From Spirometra erinaceieuropaei (taxonomy: Eukaryota; Platyhelminthes; Cestoda; Diphyllobothriidea; Diphyllobothriidae): 64,000 bases of DNA. The notes beneath the pieces are model-generated. The model was not told the DNA's origin. It ran no database searches and saw only the letters and a list, made by a program, of their open reading frames with translations. The position numbers were made by a program, and so were the translations under genes. This document shows, one piece after another, positions 1-11,400 of the stretch. Position 1 is the stretch's first letter. Each line of letters starts with the position of its first letter. The stretch lies in NCBI GenBank assembly GCA_902702965.1, contig CACRXP010000625.1, forward strand, positions 153,194-217,193. Reading direction: 5' to 3'.

Positions 1-178
1 CTGTGTTGTGCGTCTGGTTTGTCCACGTCAGATATGTAGGCACATCTTGCACACACACAAGCTCTCTGAATCCGGGGAACGCGCCAAAAGCGGAACTCAT
101 GATCACCCCTTCGCGTGTATGGATCGTGCGCACAGTCAGTCCTGAGGGCACGTGACCACGCCGCGCCCCGACCACCTA

Positions 179-1155
179 CAGTAGGTGTGTTAACCCATGA
201 AATGTTAACCGAAATTCTGAAATGCGTTTTCTTTTCGAAAAGATTACTTAAGGAGGGTTTTGAAATTAGCCATCGTGCAGTATAATTGCATAATAATTCA
301 GTTACCGCAGGATGCTGGCATTCGAACAAACATCTTGCCGGCAGCATGCACAAACGAGACTCTGCAAAAAATGACTATTTAATTAGCATGATTTTCGTCA
401 TTGATTGTCGATGCCCTTAAAAATTCAATTATGTTTCATGAAAAACCTGCAAAGATATTCATTCTTTTACTCACTCAGTAGAAAATTACGCCTTCTTCCA
501 ATTTTATACTCGAAGGAAGGGTATAATTTGCTTTTCCAAGTTTCTAATTAGGAGATTTTTTAATACCGTGAAATGCCTGTTTATAAAACATCGTGTCTCT
601 GAATTTGTTAATGTTGCTTGTAGTTTACAATATGGCTTAAATTCACAGCTTAATTTTATGAACCCCGTATCGTCTCTGCTTAATACCGTAGAGAACTGTA
701 TCGTTTTCCGTACGCGGAAAATATACAGCTTGTAGTTTGGAAATCATGATTGCAAGTGTTACGACAGGTTGGGTTCAAAATTGTTCGGGAATTGGAAAAG
801 TTATTGAAAAGGGAATTATACCCTTCCTTCGAGTATAAAATTGGAAGAAGACGTAAATTTCTACCGACTCAGTAAAAGAATGAATATTTTTATGCATGTT
901 TTCCATGAAATATAATTGCATTTTCAAGGGCATTGAAAAGCAATGAGAAAAGTGCATGCTACTTTCGTAGTCATTTTTGCAGTGTGACTTTTGCATGCGG
1001 CCGGAAAGAAGTTCGTTCGAAAGCCGGCATCCTGAGGCAACTGATTTATTATAGAATTATGCTGCACGATGATTAGTTTTGCAACCTTAATCTTTTCGAA
1101 GCGAAAACGCATTCCAGAATTTCGGCTCACATGTCATGAATTAGCACACCTACTG
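179..1155. mobile_element. Foldback (MITE-like) DNA element with TA target duplications
   Basis: Two inverted arms of about 360 bp face each other. The left arm (179 to about 540) begins CAGTAGGTGTG and the right arm (about 790 to 1155) ends CACACCTACTG. The arms stay recognisably complementary inward, for example around GAAAACGCATT near 1104 and AATGCGTTTTC near 222. TA flanks the element on both sides (177-178 and 1156-1157), the target duplication typical of Tc1/mariner, and CAGT is a common start for that group. The spacer of about 250 bp has no open frame, so it is non-autonomous. The arms have diverged by point changes and small indels, so it is not very young. The superfamily is inferred from the target site and terminal bases only. 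Confidence 0.8.
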
Positions 1156-1157
1156 TA

Positions 1158-2128
1158 AGTTACACTCCAGACAGATGTAGCTGTGCGCTCCGGCCAGCCA
1201 ATGGCAGGCCTGCACGCACGAGTCAAGTCGCCAGCTAGTGCAGAGGCTGATACGTTTGGACATCGTCACAGGCATTAACACTCGAACAAGGTTTCGCTTG
1301 TGGGGTCAGATACAACCACTTACGCCGACTAGGGATGAATAAACGAACATCTAAGGGTTCTGTGTAGATGACGCCCCTATTTTCTGTCTCTTGTCTTCTG
1401 TTATCCGGCAGTTTAACCTGCGATCGTGGTTGGGATGCGTCTACTACCTCGGCTGCCACAGTCGTGGGATTTCGGACGTGGAACAGTGAACTCTCTATGG
1501 TGACAGACTTAAAGTAAGATGTTCGAAACCTCCAAAAGTGGCACGACATTGTGGGTCTAGACGTGGTCTTGCCTTTAGTCTCAATTCAAAAGGCTATTGA
1601 TAGATACCAGACGAACTATGCACGTAATGCATTCAAAATTATTTCGCGAGAAGAAACGTCATCGTCGGTGATCTTGCTCGACCTTCCCTAGGTTCTAATT
1701 GGTGGTCTGACGCCATCCTGTAACAAAATCGTGGACCAACTACTTTCTTGGGGTGGGCTGAGCGAGTAGTTTAGAAATAGGGACGCAACAACTGTTGAGT
1801 GCGGATCGGCGAATAAAATCCGAAAGCAGAGGTGGGCAGATCTTATAAAATAGAGGTCGGCAGACTTACATTATTGGAAATCATAACAGTGAGCAACGAT
1901 CGATTCTGAGAATTGAAAGCCACGTTGAGCGTTGTGACTTGCGCCAAAAGAAGAAGGCAATGGGCCGCTAAAGGGCAAACAATGAACGACCCAGTTTGAG
2001 CATGTAATTAAAGGTATAAAAGGAGCGCACTTCCACAAAAAGTAGAGACAGGTTACAGCAAACAGCAGTTTCGTACTCCTTCAATATGAATCAAAAAGAA
2101 AATAGGCATCCCAGGAGGGTCTTTGAAG
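1158..2128. other. No gene recognised
   Basis: Unique-looking sequence between the foldback element and a simple repeat. Open frames are short and match no family I know. Missing 3' exons of the TAPT1-like gene could lie here or beyond the left edge. Confidence 0.4.
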
Positions 2129-2136
2129 GATGATGA

Positions 2137-2170
<34 letters not shown>

Positions 2171-2199
2171 GGTGGTGGTGGCGACGGCGGCGGCGGCAA
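2129..2199. repeat. ATG/GTG/GCG trinucleotide repeat
   Basis: About nine ATG units are followed by about nine GTG units and then GCG-rich units. All six frames read as homopolymers (poly-Met, poly-Val, poly-His, poly-Pro), so the open frames here are by-products of the repeat. Confidence 0.95.
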
Positions 2200-4590
2200 A
2201 GAGGTGGAAACAGGAGGGATTTGTCGTTTTGGACTGTCAAACTTACTCCTTGAAGCCGCCCTCTGAGATGCGGAAAGCAAGAGAACAAGCGTTTTACGTG
2301 TGCAGATCTCTCAAGCAAACTTTGCCTGACATGCCAGGGGGTGATCGTATTGGCCTTGGTGGCAGTCGTCAGTGAAGAGGACAGTCATCATCCTCCGGCA
2401 CAAACCGGCTTTCCCAAAAGCCCTGTGATAATCAACTCGAAAGTATGATGTTGCTAAAGGCGGCAGGCACCCAAGAGAGATAAGGAGTGCTTCCGATATA
2501 TCCGTATTTTAAGCCATCGAGCCTCCAGTTATCTGTCCTAGCTGACTTGCATAAACGTGGACAACGCAGGCAATGCTGGACGCAACACCTACCCGATTGT
2601 CAGCGTTTAGTTGGTTCATGCGGTGCACGACCGGGCTGCGCATTGTGGCAAACGGTTGGCGCGCGTGATGCCCATCTAAAAAGAGCCAAAGATGCGCTCC
2701 GTGATCCTGGCTACCCTTCTGATGTAAGGTGCCCAGCGAGGATTCTGCTCCTTCTGAAATGATCACGCCCTGTTAATCTCAGTCTCTGGGGTGACTCAGT
2801 GCTCACATCATCCACTGCACAGCGTGGTAATAGCATGCACAGGCTGTCAAGCTTCTGCAAACGGCTTGGCAAAATCTCCCTGCGACAACAGAGGAATAGA
2901 CGGTGCTGTGACCACCCCCTCCCTCCCCCGCCCTTGTCAGGAAGGGCTCGGCACCACAGTGTACTCGAAGACAACTGGCGCAACCCCGATGCTCAGCCGC
3001 CTGAGCAAACACCCAGTGGCGAACGTACGCCTGACAGATAGATCTGAGAAGAGACTTGAAAATATGACTGACACGGATGTGCCTTAAAGATGGCCTGGCA
3101 CCAACATACGTTCCAAGAGAGGAATTGACTAGGGCAGAGGCCTCGGCGCAAGTAACGGTTAGGTTAGACCGTCAGGTTGTTTCAAGTGCGGTACGGCAAG
3201 AAATGTTTGCGGAGTTATTATAAAGTGGCAGATAGCCTCGCCCGCACATTTGAAAGACTTGAAGGACGATTGCACAGGTAAGCGTGATCTTACGACTGCG
3301 TTACCTAGAGCGACGACTTGAGCACTTGTTTTTGCTTCACCAAACGGCCTCGATATGAGCCCTATTAAACCTATTCCCTGGGAAGAAAGCATAGGTATTC
3401 TTACCGATAATTACTTTACGCGGTGGTGAAGTGCACCCATTTGAAGGACTCCAAAAGCCACCGGCCAAAAGGTGCAAGAAGCCAGCAAAGAAATTATGTG
3501 AGCCCTAGTACATCGTCTGCATTTTTCTCCCTGTAGTCAGTGTATTCTTCTAAAGCAATACATTTACGCCTGGTTCCGGAAGGCTTTATATCCTTAATGC
3601 TGATCCAAGTTTTACTGTTTCTACACACCGTGCTACAACATAGCTTGTATAAATCAGTGTGCAGCCAACTATATGCACAAGATGAATCAGAAACTCGACT
3701 GACTACTTCAAATTCTCTTCATGACGAGTGATGGTAGATACACCCGCTACTGACGGGACAGCTAGTGTGTGCATGACTGCAGGCGCCTGGACCAGACAAT
3801 GTTCCAAAAGAGCAGAGTGCCTTGCTGGGGAAAAGAGAACGGACGAATTGAATTCGGGGAGTGCAGAGCGGTGAAAAATTCTGCTGTTTGCTGCAGGTTA
3901 AAAAACGCCTACCTGACGCTGGTCTAAGCAAACATTCTTTAAAGTAAATTTATAAGATCTAGCGTCTTGGAAATATGCCCATTCCGCGTTTCCCAGCTAG
4001 CCAAAATAATAAAGGGGACGAAACTACTGGGAGCTGTCACCACATTGTCGACAAAAATGTATGCATAGGTCCAGGTTGCCTAGGTGAGGATCCGGCTGTG
4101 CGCCCTATGGCGGCCAGCCATCATGATCGGTCTGGCATCATTGTTCAAGACCTCACTGCCTCAAGGTCATCCACCCTTTTGGAGTGAGTCGTTCCAGACG
4201 GGCTGACGTGAAGTCACGCGATCAGGCATACCTCGGGCATACCTGCGTCTGCACAGCCGCAGATGCCCATGCGGCCACTTGAACGCACCTTCCCCCTGCG
4301 ACCGCAACCTAAGCCACTTGGACACCACCCCTCGGCAAATGCAACACACTGACTGGGCACCACTTGAGCTTGACCCACGAGCCTGAAAAAGCGGCTGCCA
4401 CTACTGTCCAAGGGACTCTCAGGCATGACTGGACGCAGTCAACCCCAGCCCTGGCTTCGCCAGTGGCCACTGCCGCCCGAGAGGACAACTCCGGATTCTG
4501 TGCACAATAAACCCCTCATTCTGGTGTCTTCCGTCTTCTCCTTCCAATCTGGGATTTGACTCGATAATTTCAGCTCACAGACTGCACACA
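2200..4590. other. No gene recognised
   Basis: No frame longer than about 100 codons matches a family I recognise. The stretch lies 3' of the last TAPT1-like exon found on the minus strand, so it may be intron, missing 3' exons or intergenic DNA. Confidence 0.4.
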
Positions 4591-4599
4591 TTCTCACTG

Positions 4600-4815
4600 C
4601 TGTGCCGCTACAACTCTACACCGCGTCCGGTCTTATTGACTATGTCTCGACACCAGGTCTCGGTGGGGAATGGAAAGAGAGGGTGCGGTAGATGCTGCGC
4701 AAGTCTACTATCACTATAAACTAATTCACGCGCAAATCCCCGTGTATGTCTCACCTCTCAGTGGAGCCCACGGTGAACATCGTCGGCAACGACGGTAGAA
4801 CTGCAGGATGTATAG
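4600..4815 (+). repeat. Dispersed repeat X, copy 1 (partial)
   Basis: Shares a diagnostic core with 6530-6815 and, inverted, with 62275-62560. In order the core has GACACCAGG, GTGCGGTAGATG, GCGCAAGTCTAC, TCACGCGCAA and a closing ACATCGTCGG block. The 5' part seen in the other copies (GTTGTGGACCAGG) is missing or too diverged here. It has no coding potential, so it is probably a SINE or a LINE untranslated region. Confidence 0.65.
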
Positions 4816-5189
4816 GTCATGAAGATGGGCAAAATGTGCGCACTGTGAACGTACGAATTAAAATGAGTGGCTTGCACGCAAAGCAAGTGGACCAATGCCG
4901 TAGGAACAACTAGGCGCTTTAAATACAAGACACACATAAAACGTCAACCGGCTAACTGTAAACGCAGTCCGGCAGTAGCATAAAGAAGACGCGCCTTTAG
5001 ACAACGGTGCAGGTAAATATGACTTCGTTACAAGATCATGCTTAACAGGATTTTCACTATGAAGCGAAAAAAGGAGTTGAAGGGTTTTGGCACAGATAAG
5101 GACCCCTATCTCCCTTGGCAGGTAACAATCAAAAAAATATAGGATTGCGGGAACAAGGGGCAAAGTAAGGAAACAAAGTCTCCTGAATT

Positions 5190-5401
5190 TACGTACCCAC
5201 ACAAATAAGCGCAAAAGTGTACTGCAGTATAAAGGAGCCCCAAGTTACAGATGTGCTGACGGGGGGCTGTTGATTGTCACCGGCGTGTGCAGGCTTTGAG
5301 CCAGACGCGTCGGGCCTTCCAGACATAACCTTTGCCTTCACAGTGAAGAGGACGTCGTCGATGGCATCCAAATTTACCGCAGAGAGAAGCCTATCAGCAA
5401 C
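5190..5401 (-). CDS. TAPT1: TAPT1-like exon beginning VADRLLS (3' boundary unresolved)
   Basis: The acceptor TTCGTCTAG ends at 5402 and the exon enters in phase 0. It begins VADRLLSAVNLDAIDDVLF, in register with the family's 'VADRLFSSFGQDILDALYW'. A flexible stretch rich in S, P and G follows, then a hydrophobic run (FILQYTFALICV) up to a stop at 5189. The true donor could be GTTATG after VKAK, GTAACT or GTACGT; I cannot choose. The next expected motif ('QATTLNVA.NS') was not found downstream. Confidence 0.72.
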
Positions 5402-8400
5402 CTAGACGAAATGCAGACAGCACGTCAAAGTCGAAGTCACGCCTGCTCTTGAGTCAACAAGTGACAAGTGCAAAGACATTAAAAACCTGTCACAGCTGAG
5501 TAAAAAATAAGTATAACATGAATATACTCCGAGAGCAAAGCATCTAAGCCTCATCTAGGGACCAAGGATGAATTGAAATGCATGCAGCCCATAATTCAAT
5601 GCTTGTGGGTTAAAACAGGGAGGGGTACGCTCAAGCGATGTGAGGGGCCTCGCTCCCGCACCACGGGCACCGGCAATAAGGGTGGAAGCCAAAAGCCTTC
5701 CTTGGGTAGAAAGGTATGTTTGAGGCAAATTAACCCGAAAGCACGATGTGCTCCCCAAATCCAAACGAGAACGGACATATCTGGAACGTCCTCTGCTGAG
5801 GACAGAGGACAATCGGGCAGTCTACTACTTTGAACCTTCGGATTTCTTCTTAGGTTTGCCATCAGATGTGAGAGGAAAGAGGCAGGAAGAACTGGTCAAG
5901 CGTGGAATCCTGCCCATAAAACTCATTTAACTCTCGACAACTTCCGTTGTCCTTGATAGTCGCAGTCCCCGCATAAAATGTGAGGAGTAGCTACCTCTGA
6001 GACGTCATAGCCAGATGTCTGCAAACATACAGATCAGACGGGAGGAAACCTGAAGACAAAGGTAAGCGTAAACAAAAAACCGTTCGACAGCGGATCAAAT
6101 ATCTCTCTTCTGGCTGCTTACACAGCTTAGAACAAAAGGCTGCTTTCGATTTTGTTATTACTAGGACAACAGACCGGACCTGTGGCGAGAGATCACACGT
6201 GCACTTGCGGAAACGAATCAGTCAATGGATGCCTCCGCTTACCAAAGCACCACCCGTTTAAGCTTAAGGATGCAGAAAACCTACACTTTCGGCGGCTGTG
6301 ACCTGGGTTAAAGGGACGGATCGCGAGGGCGCCCGCCGGATTGGGTCGGAGTTGTTATGATCTAACGCCAAACTCTTCATTTTCGAATACAAAACAGGCT
6401 AAAGAATGCAGAGTGTGTCTCGCAACAGGGGTTTCAAGAAATTATACTCAAGCAGTCGTCTCATAAGAGAGTTCCATTTGTTCCCAGGCAGTTGAAGTCT
6501 GGAATCCGAGCCACCAGCTTCGGCTTGTCGTATAAAATCCTGGTCAGTGTACGTTGTGGACCAGGGAGTGTGGTGGTACGCCTAGGTGCGGCTTTTCGCC
6601 GTGCCAGCCCCCTGCATCCTCTCTTGCCTCCGTTTTTCTGCACCCTGCCATGACACCAGGCCTAGGTGGGGGAGACGGGGATAGTGCGGTAGATGCAGCG
6701 CAAGTCTACTGTCCTTATAAAATAAGTCACGCGCAAGGCACCGTCTCTGCTCTCATTCTACTGAGGAGCACACGGCGGACATCGTCGGTCACGACGATCG
6801 AACTGTCGTGTTGACATTGCTGATGTTGCCGACCCCAGTGTGTGCGAGTTTGCGTTGATGGTGGAGTGTGGGCTCGAACTAATGCGTGTGCGGTAGCGTA
6901 GAGACAGTGAAAAATAACCAAGAATTGGCAGATGAGAAGCGGGTAGGAATTAACTTTATGAATCTGAGCACTTTGAGTAAATTGTAGTGACGATGGATAA
7001 AGATGAAACAAGCAGATATGTATGCTTCTAGGCCTTCTATTCACGACTCGGCGGGCATATCAATAAGAATTAGTCACGATGACTGCCGTACTGGCCGATT
7101 ACTGGTCCCTAAATAAGTAGGACCTGTCTCGTAAGCAGGCTGCTAAACTTAAACCAGTGGAAAGTGAACACGGATTGTCGACGGGCCGTCAAGTCAGCAC
7201 CAACCGCTCTAATCCGGCTTCCGCGGTCGGCAGCCTTACGCTTGGTAGTGGAGTTAATGTGCGATACTGATCTTCCTAACAGACGCTGGCGATTAGCAGA
7301 GCATCTTAGATCGCACAAACTTGGCATGGGTCGTTAGCTGCCCTCCCGGCACTGAGCTCATGTTTGATGAGTGGTCACTTTCAAACATAAAAGGTGGAAG
7401 AGGACCGTGAATGAGTGCCGTCCGGGTGTCTTCAGGAGTATGCCGTAACAAACGTTTTCCTGACTACGAAAATTAATTGAATCTTGCAAAGTGCAGTGCT
7501 CGTATAGAGGAATGGGTCTGCATCAGCGCGAATTGTTTGCAGCACATAATACGGCTGTGCAGTCCAGATATGATGTACTCTTATCAACTAGAAACCGAGT
7601 TCGTTGTTATCCTACCAGCTAGCCGGTTCAAAAACAGGCTTGTTGAAGTCTGTAGGGACCCACCGGACGTCTCCGGGAGAGCTCAATATGAACGCCAATG
7701 TGTAAACGAGTCGTGTCGTAGCAGTCCCTTTTTCTGACGACAAGCCACTTAGTGTAATTGCCACAAATCCTAACCCTAAAGTCAATTCTCAGCCCAAACC
7801 CTAAAACCAACCCTGCCTCTTAACCGAAACATCAGGTTGCCCTTTGTCTTTTTAACTTTGGCTACTTTCCCACTAACGATTTCAGCATCCCCCTTCAGCT
7901 TACTTTACTTGCAATGCCTACATTGTGCTTACACTTAGGACAAGGACAGCGTAACCGAAAAATCAACTGGGCACACTTTACGAGGGACGGTCAAATAGAT
8001 AAGAATTGCAGAGATCAGCAATCCTACATCAGATCCACTTATAAACTTAAACATAAATGACATGGAAGACGAGCGGATGGCAGGCATGCAGACTCGCAAA
8101 TATAAAGGTAGGCTTACCTCCAAAAGGTTGAAGAAAATGTAAATCTTCACCACGGACTGCGTACGTATTTCGTGGTAGGCGATAGAACTGTCGAAGGTGT
8201 ACAAAAAAAGCGTACAGAGGCAAACGAAGGAGAATTTGACCAAATCCCGGGCATCAGCGGCATGGAGCTGGTAGCGGCCAAGAGGTCTAGAAAATAGGGC
8301 ACAAGGTTTAGGCGAAGTTAATACAAACGAGTTGCTTCCGTTCTGCAGAAAATGGCTCACCGTAAGTTGAGCTGTTTCCCTAATTAACACAGACAACGGC

Positions 8401-11400
8401 CACCTTTATGCCTGTGGCCTCAGAACGCCTTGGACTGAGGAACGAAGGCTCTTCCCATGAATTCGATGACTACTTGCATGGGCTACCACCAGTACTAGTT
8501 CAGACAAGGTGATGACATAAACAAGTGCGCTTTACGCCTTTCGGTTGCGGTAGAGGTCCACAGAAGACGTCTAGTGGGTGCTCAGATCTCTAACATCCAA
8601 GACTGTCGGATACAGCATCTTCTGCAGCCAAACTTAACCCCGTCTGTTCGCATCTGCAATTGGCCAGTACAGCAGCTGCAGCAACACGGGCAGGGTTTCG
8701 GGGGGCGTGGTCGATGAGCTCCAGTTTGGGCGAACGGAAGACGTGACTGAGCTATCAAAATTACCTGAATCACCAACGAATGGTGACCGATCAGTGGTAA
8801 TGTTCCATCAGTCAAAGCCACAATATTTTTCGGAGGCATTGATTATCGAGCACCTCGATCTTTCTCGGGTATGCGGCACTCAGAGGCCAATCCTTTCATG
8901 GGTAAGACGAAATGAGTCGGATTATAAGAGCATGCACTGAGTTTTGCCCTTTGATGAGTCCCGCGCAGAGAACGCAGGCACTTCCAGATACGACAAAAGA
9001 ATCTGAGCGTAAATTTGATGCATTAGTAGCACAGAGGGTTGGAGAGGCAGACCACTGTCCTCAACCTCTTGCAGTAAGGTGGGAGACTTTTTGTTGTGTG
9101 AACTCATCGAGCAATACTGTGGTTACATAAACGTTCGACTTCATGTAAAGCATGCAGTCGAGGGCAGAATAACTTTTCTGAGATGAACTTGCAGGTAGGG
9201 CTACGTTGTCGAAATACCGAAGGTCTGGAACGATGAGCCCTTTTACTACCTGGGCATGCTCATAGTCGGAGAGCGCTGTTAACACACGTATGACGTAGAG
9301 GAATGGAAAGAGAATGGTGTTGTGTAACGAAAACCTCAACGAACAAGGTACTGCGTCTTTCCAGTGTGCTCCAAAACCAACGTCCACGTCAGCTGAAGAT
9401 ACGCCCAGATCAAAGATAAGAGTTCTGGAAACATATGGCCAGCCTCTATGAACTTCCAGATAACGCTTCTACTAACCCAGTCAAAAGCTCCAGCGAGCAG
9501 GCGAACGGGCAACTGTTTCCTCTATAACCGATGTCTTGGTCTTTTTTCCGTCACAGTGTGAGTATCGGATGCAACCTCTAACGAACGAAAACTGCCCCAG
9601 CGTCTTCATGTCTGCGCGTCCCTGGGGAAAGAAGTTTAAAGGAATGACCAAAGGGCCGTCGCGTTAATTTCCACTAAAATGACGTCTCCGCAGTGGCAGC
9701 TTGCTACCTTGTCTCTCTTCTTTGAGGAATAGAATAAAATGGCATTGCGCAATGTGGGACAGGCTTGCTGGGCTTTCTAGTCACCCAAAAACAACGCCAG
9801 GGCAGTTCTTGTTGGGTCCATGAGGTGGTCCGCTCCCATCCCCGACCTGCCACTTCGAAGGGGCTGGACTATTACCCAGATTTCGGCGCCTGAGGGCAGC
9901 ACTTAAGAAACCGCACGCGAACACTGTATGTACAGCCATGGTAGGGGTCTAGCTCGACACATCCGTGTGAAAGGGTTGGGCAACTTAGTAAGTCAACTCA
10001 ACGAATTTCTGTTTCTAGGGGCCACTAACGCACACATTAATCTTCATTTCGATTAATCGGCAGACAGTCGAACTGACTTTTAACGAATGCTAAGGAAGTA
10101 GATAAGGTTTTTTTATGAAGGCCTCGGGCCGATTGCGAAATCACACTTCGCTAATAACGGCCATGGTCAGGCCGCCTAGGCAGTGCTCTCAGGTTTAGGT
10201 TTCCAGCGCGTGGGAACAACATACATAATAAGATAACTGTATGGTCATGCCCCATATCCAATCCTATGTGCCTGCAGTGGGCTATATTAGTATGCGTAGC
10301 CTTCGCAACAGCGTTCCCTAACAAGGCTCACTCTTCATTTGCAGGAAGCAGATGACCAACTTGACTTTCAGCAAAGAAGGGCTGTTGGCGGCACTCCGAA
10401 ATTTGAGAACACACCTTTTGAACGACTTTCAACGCAAGCACAGTTGTTCTCGGAGATGTGCCGCTGCCCGTTTCGCTTCCACGCGCTGAACGACAGTCAA
10501 AGGCCGCACTTGCTCAGCATTTTACCGCAAGAGTGCTGTAAATCTGTGTCACATTCTAAACCCCTCCCCTTCCGCTCGTCTCTTGTTCATTAAGACAGCA
10601 GGTACCTAAGCTCAGTATACTTTGGGAGGCTGAAGTCGGCCCCAAATCAACCTAGCTTCTCTAAACAGACTGGGAAGCCGGTAGCCATTGTCACATGTAT
10701 TACCAGTGGCTAACTCGCCAAGGACACGTCCAATCGTCGAGACAGTTCTGTCGGTGCGCGAGTACCGACCACTTGCAAAAAAAGTTTTTGTTGGCTTAAA
10801 ACGAAACAGAACAGAACTTTGTCATCCATGTTGGTAGAGAAAGAGGATACGGATTCCGTATGTCGTGAGCGCCTTACTCACTCGGCGATGCATCCGCCGG
10901 AGCTTCATGTACACCAATGCAGTAGTGATAGGTGGTATGAAGTCCTGACATTCAGAGTAATCTTATGTTGAGAGCCAAGGTAATAGTTCTGATAGGCAGG
11001 CGACGTAAATGCCGGAGTGATGTGAATCTCATTCGTGCATACTAAGATGCGTCGCGTTAGAACCCGTCTATCAAACCACGTAGCAGCTAAGTGGACAAAG
11101 TTCATCTGGACGACGTGACGACAGAAAAAACGAGAACTGCACCGGTAGTCCTCATCAGGTCATACGAAAAGCTGGTAGTAGTTGTGCTACCGCATAAGAA
11201 AATTGCTTCCCCGCACCTCCCCTGTGCGCATAATCGCCTTTTTGGATTGTCATCCAGTAGGTCACACAGACGGCATTTTTGCATCAAATGCGCGAAAATT
11301 GGTCGGAACTAGAGAAACCGCGCAGACACTTCTCGGAAAGGCCTGAAGACAGCCGGAAAACCTAATAGATCCCATGACACGTAGACAATTCAGCATTGGC

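Noticed and set aside
2053..2375. Frames with long poly-His, poly-Pro, poly-Met and poly-Val runs
   Set aside because: They are produced by the trinucleotide repeat at 2129-2199 in all frames.
6840..6960. Minus-strand reading with LYATAHALV and, in a neighbouring frame, TINANSHT, resembling a later part of TAPT1
   Set aside because: It lies between two TAPT1-like exons that already join in phase, needs a frame change, and runs into dispersed repeat X. Probably chance similarity.
7764..7812. CCCTAA-like words suggesting an interstitial telomeric repeat
   Set aside because: Only a few irregular words, no regular hexamer array.
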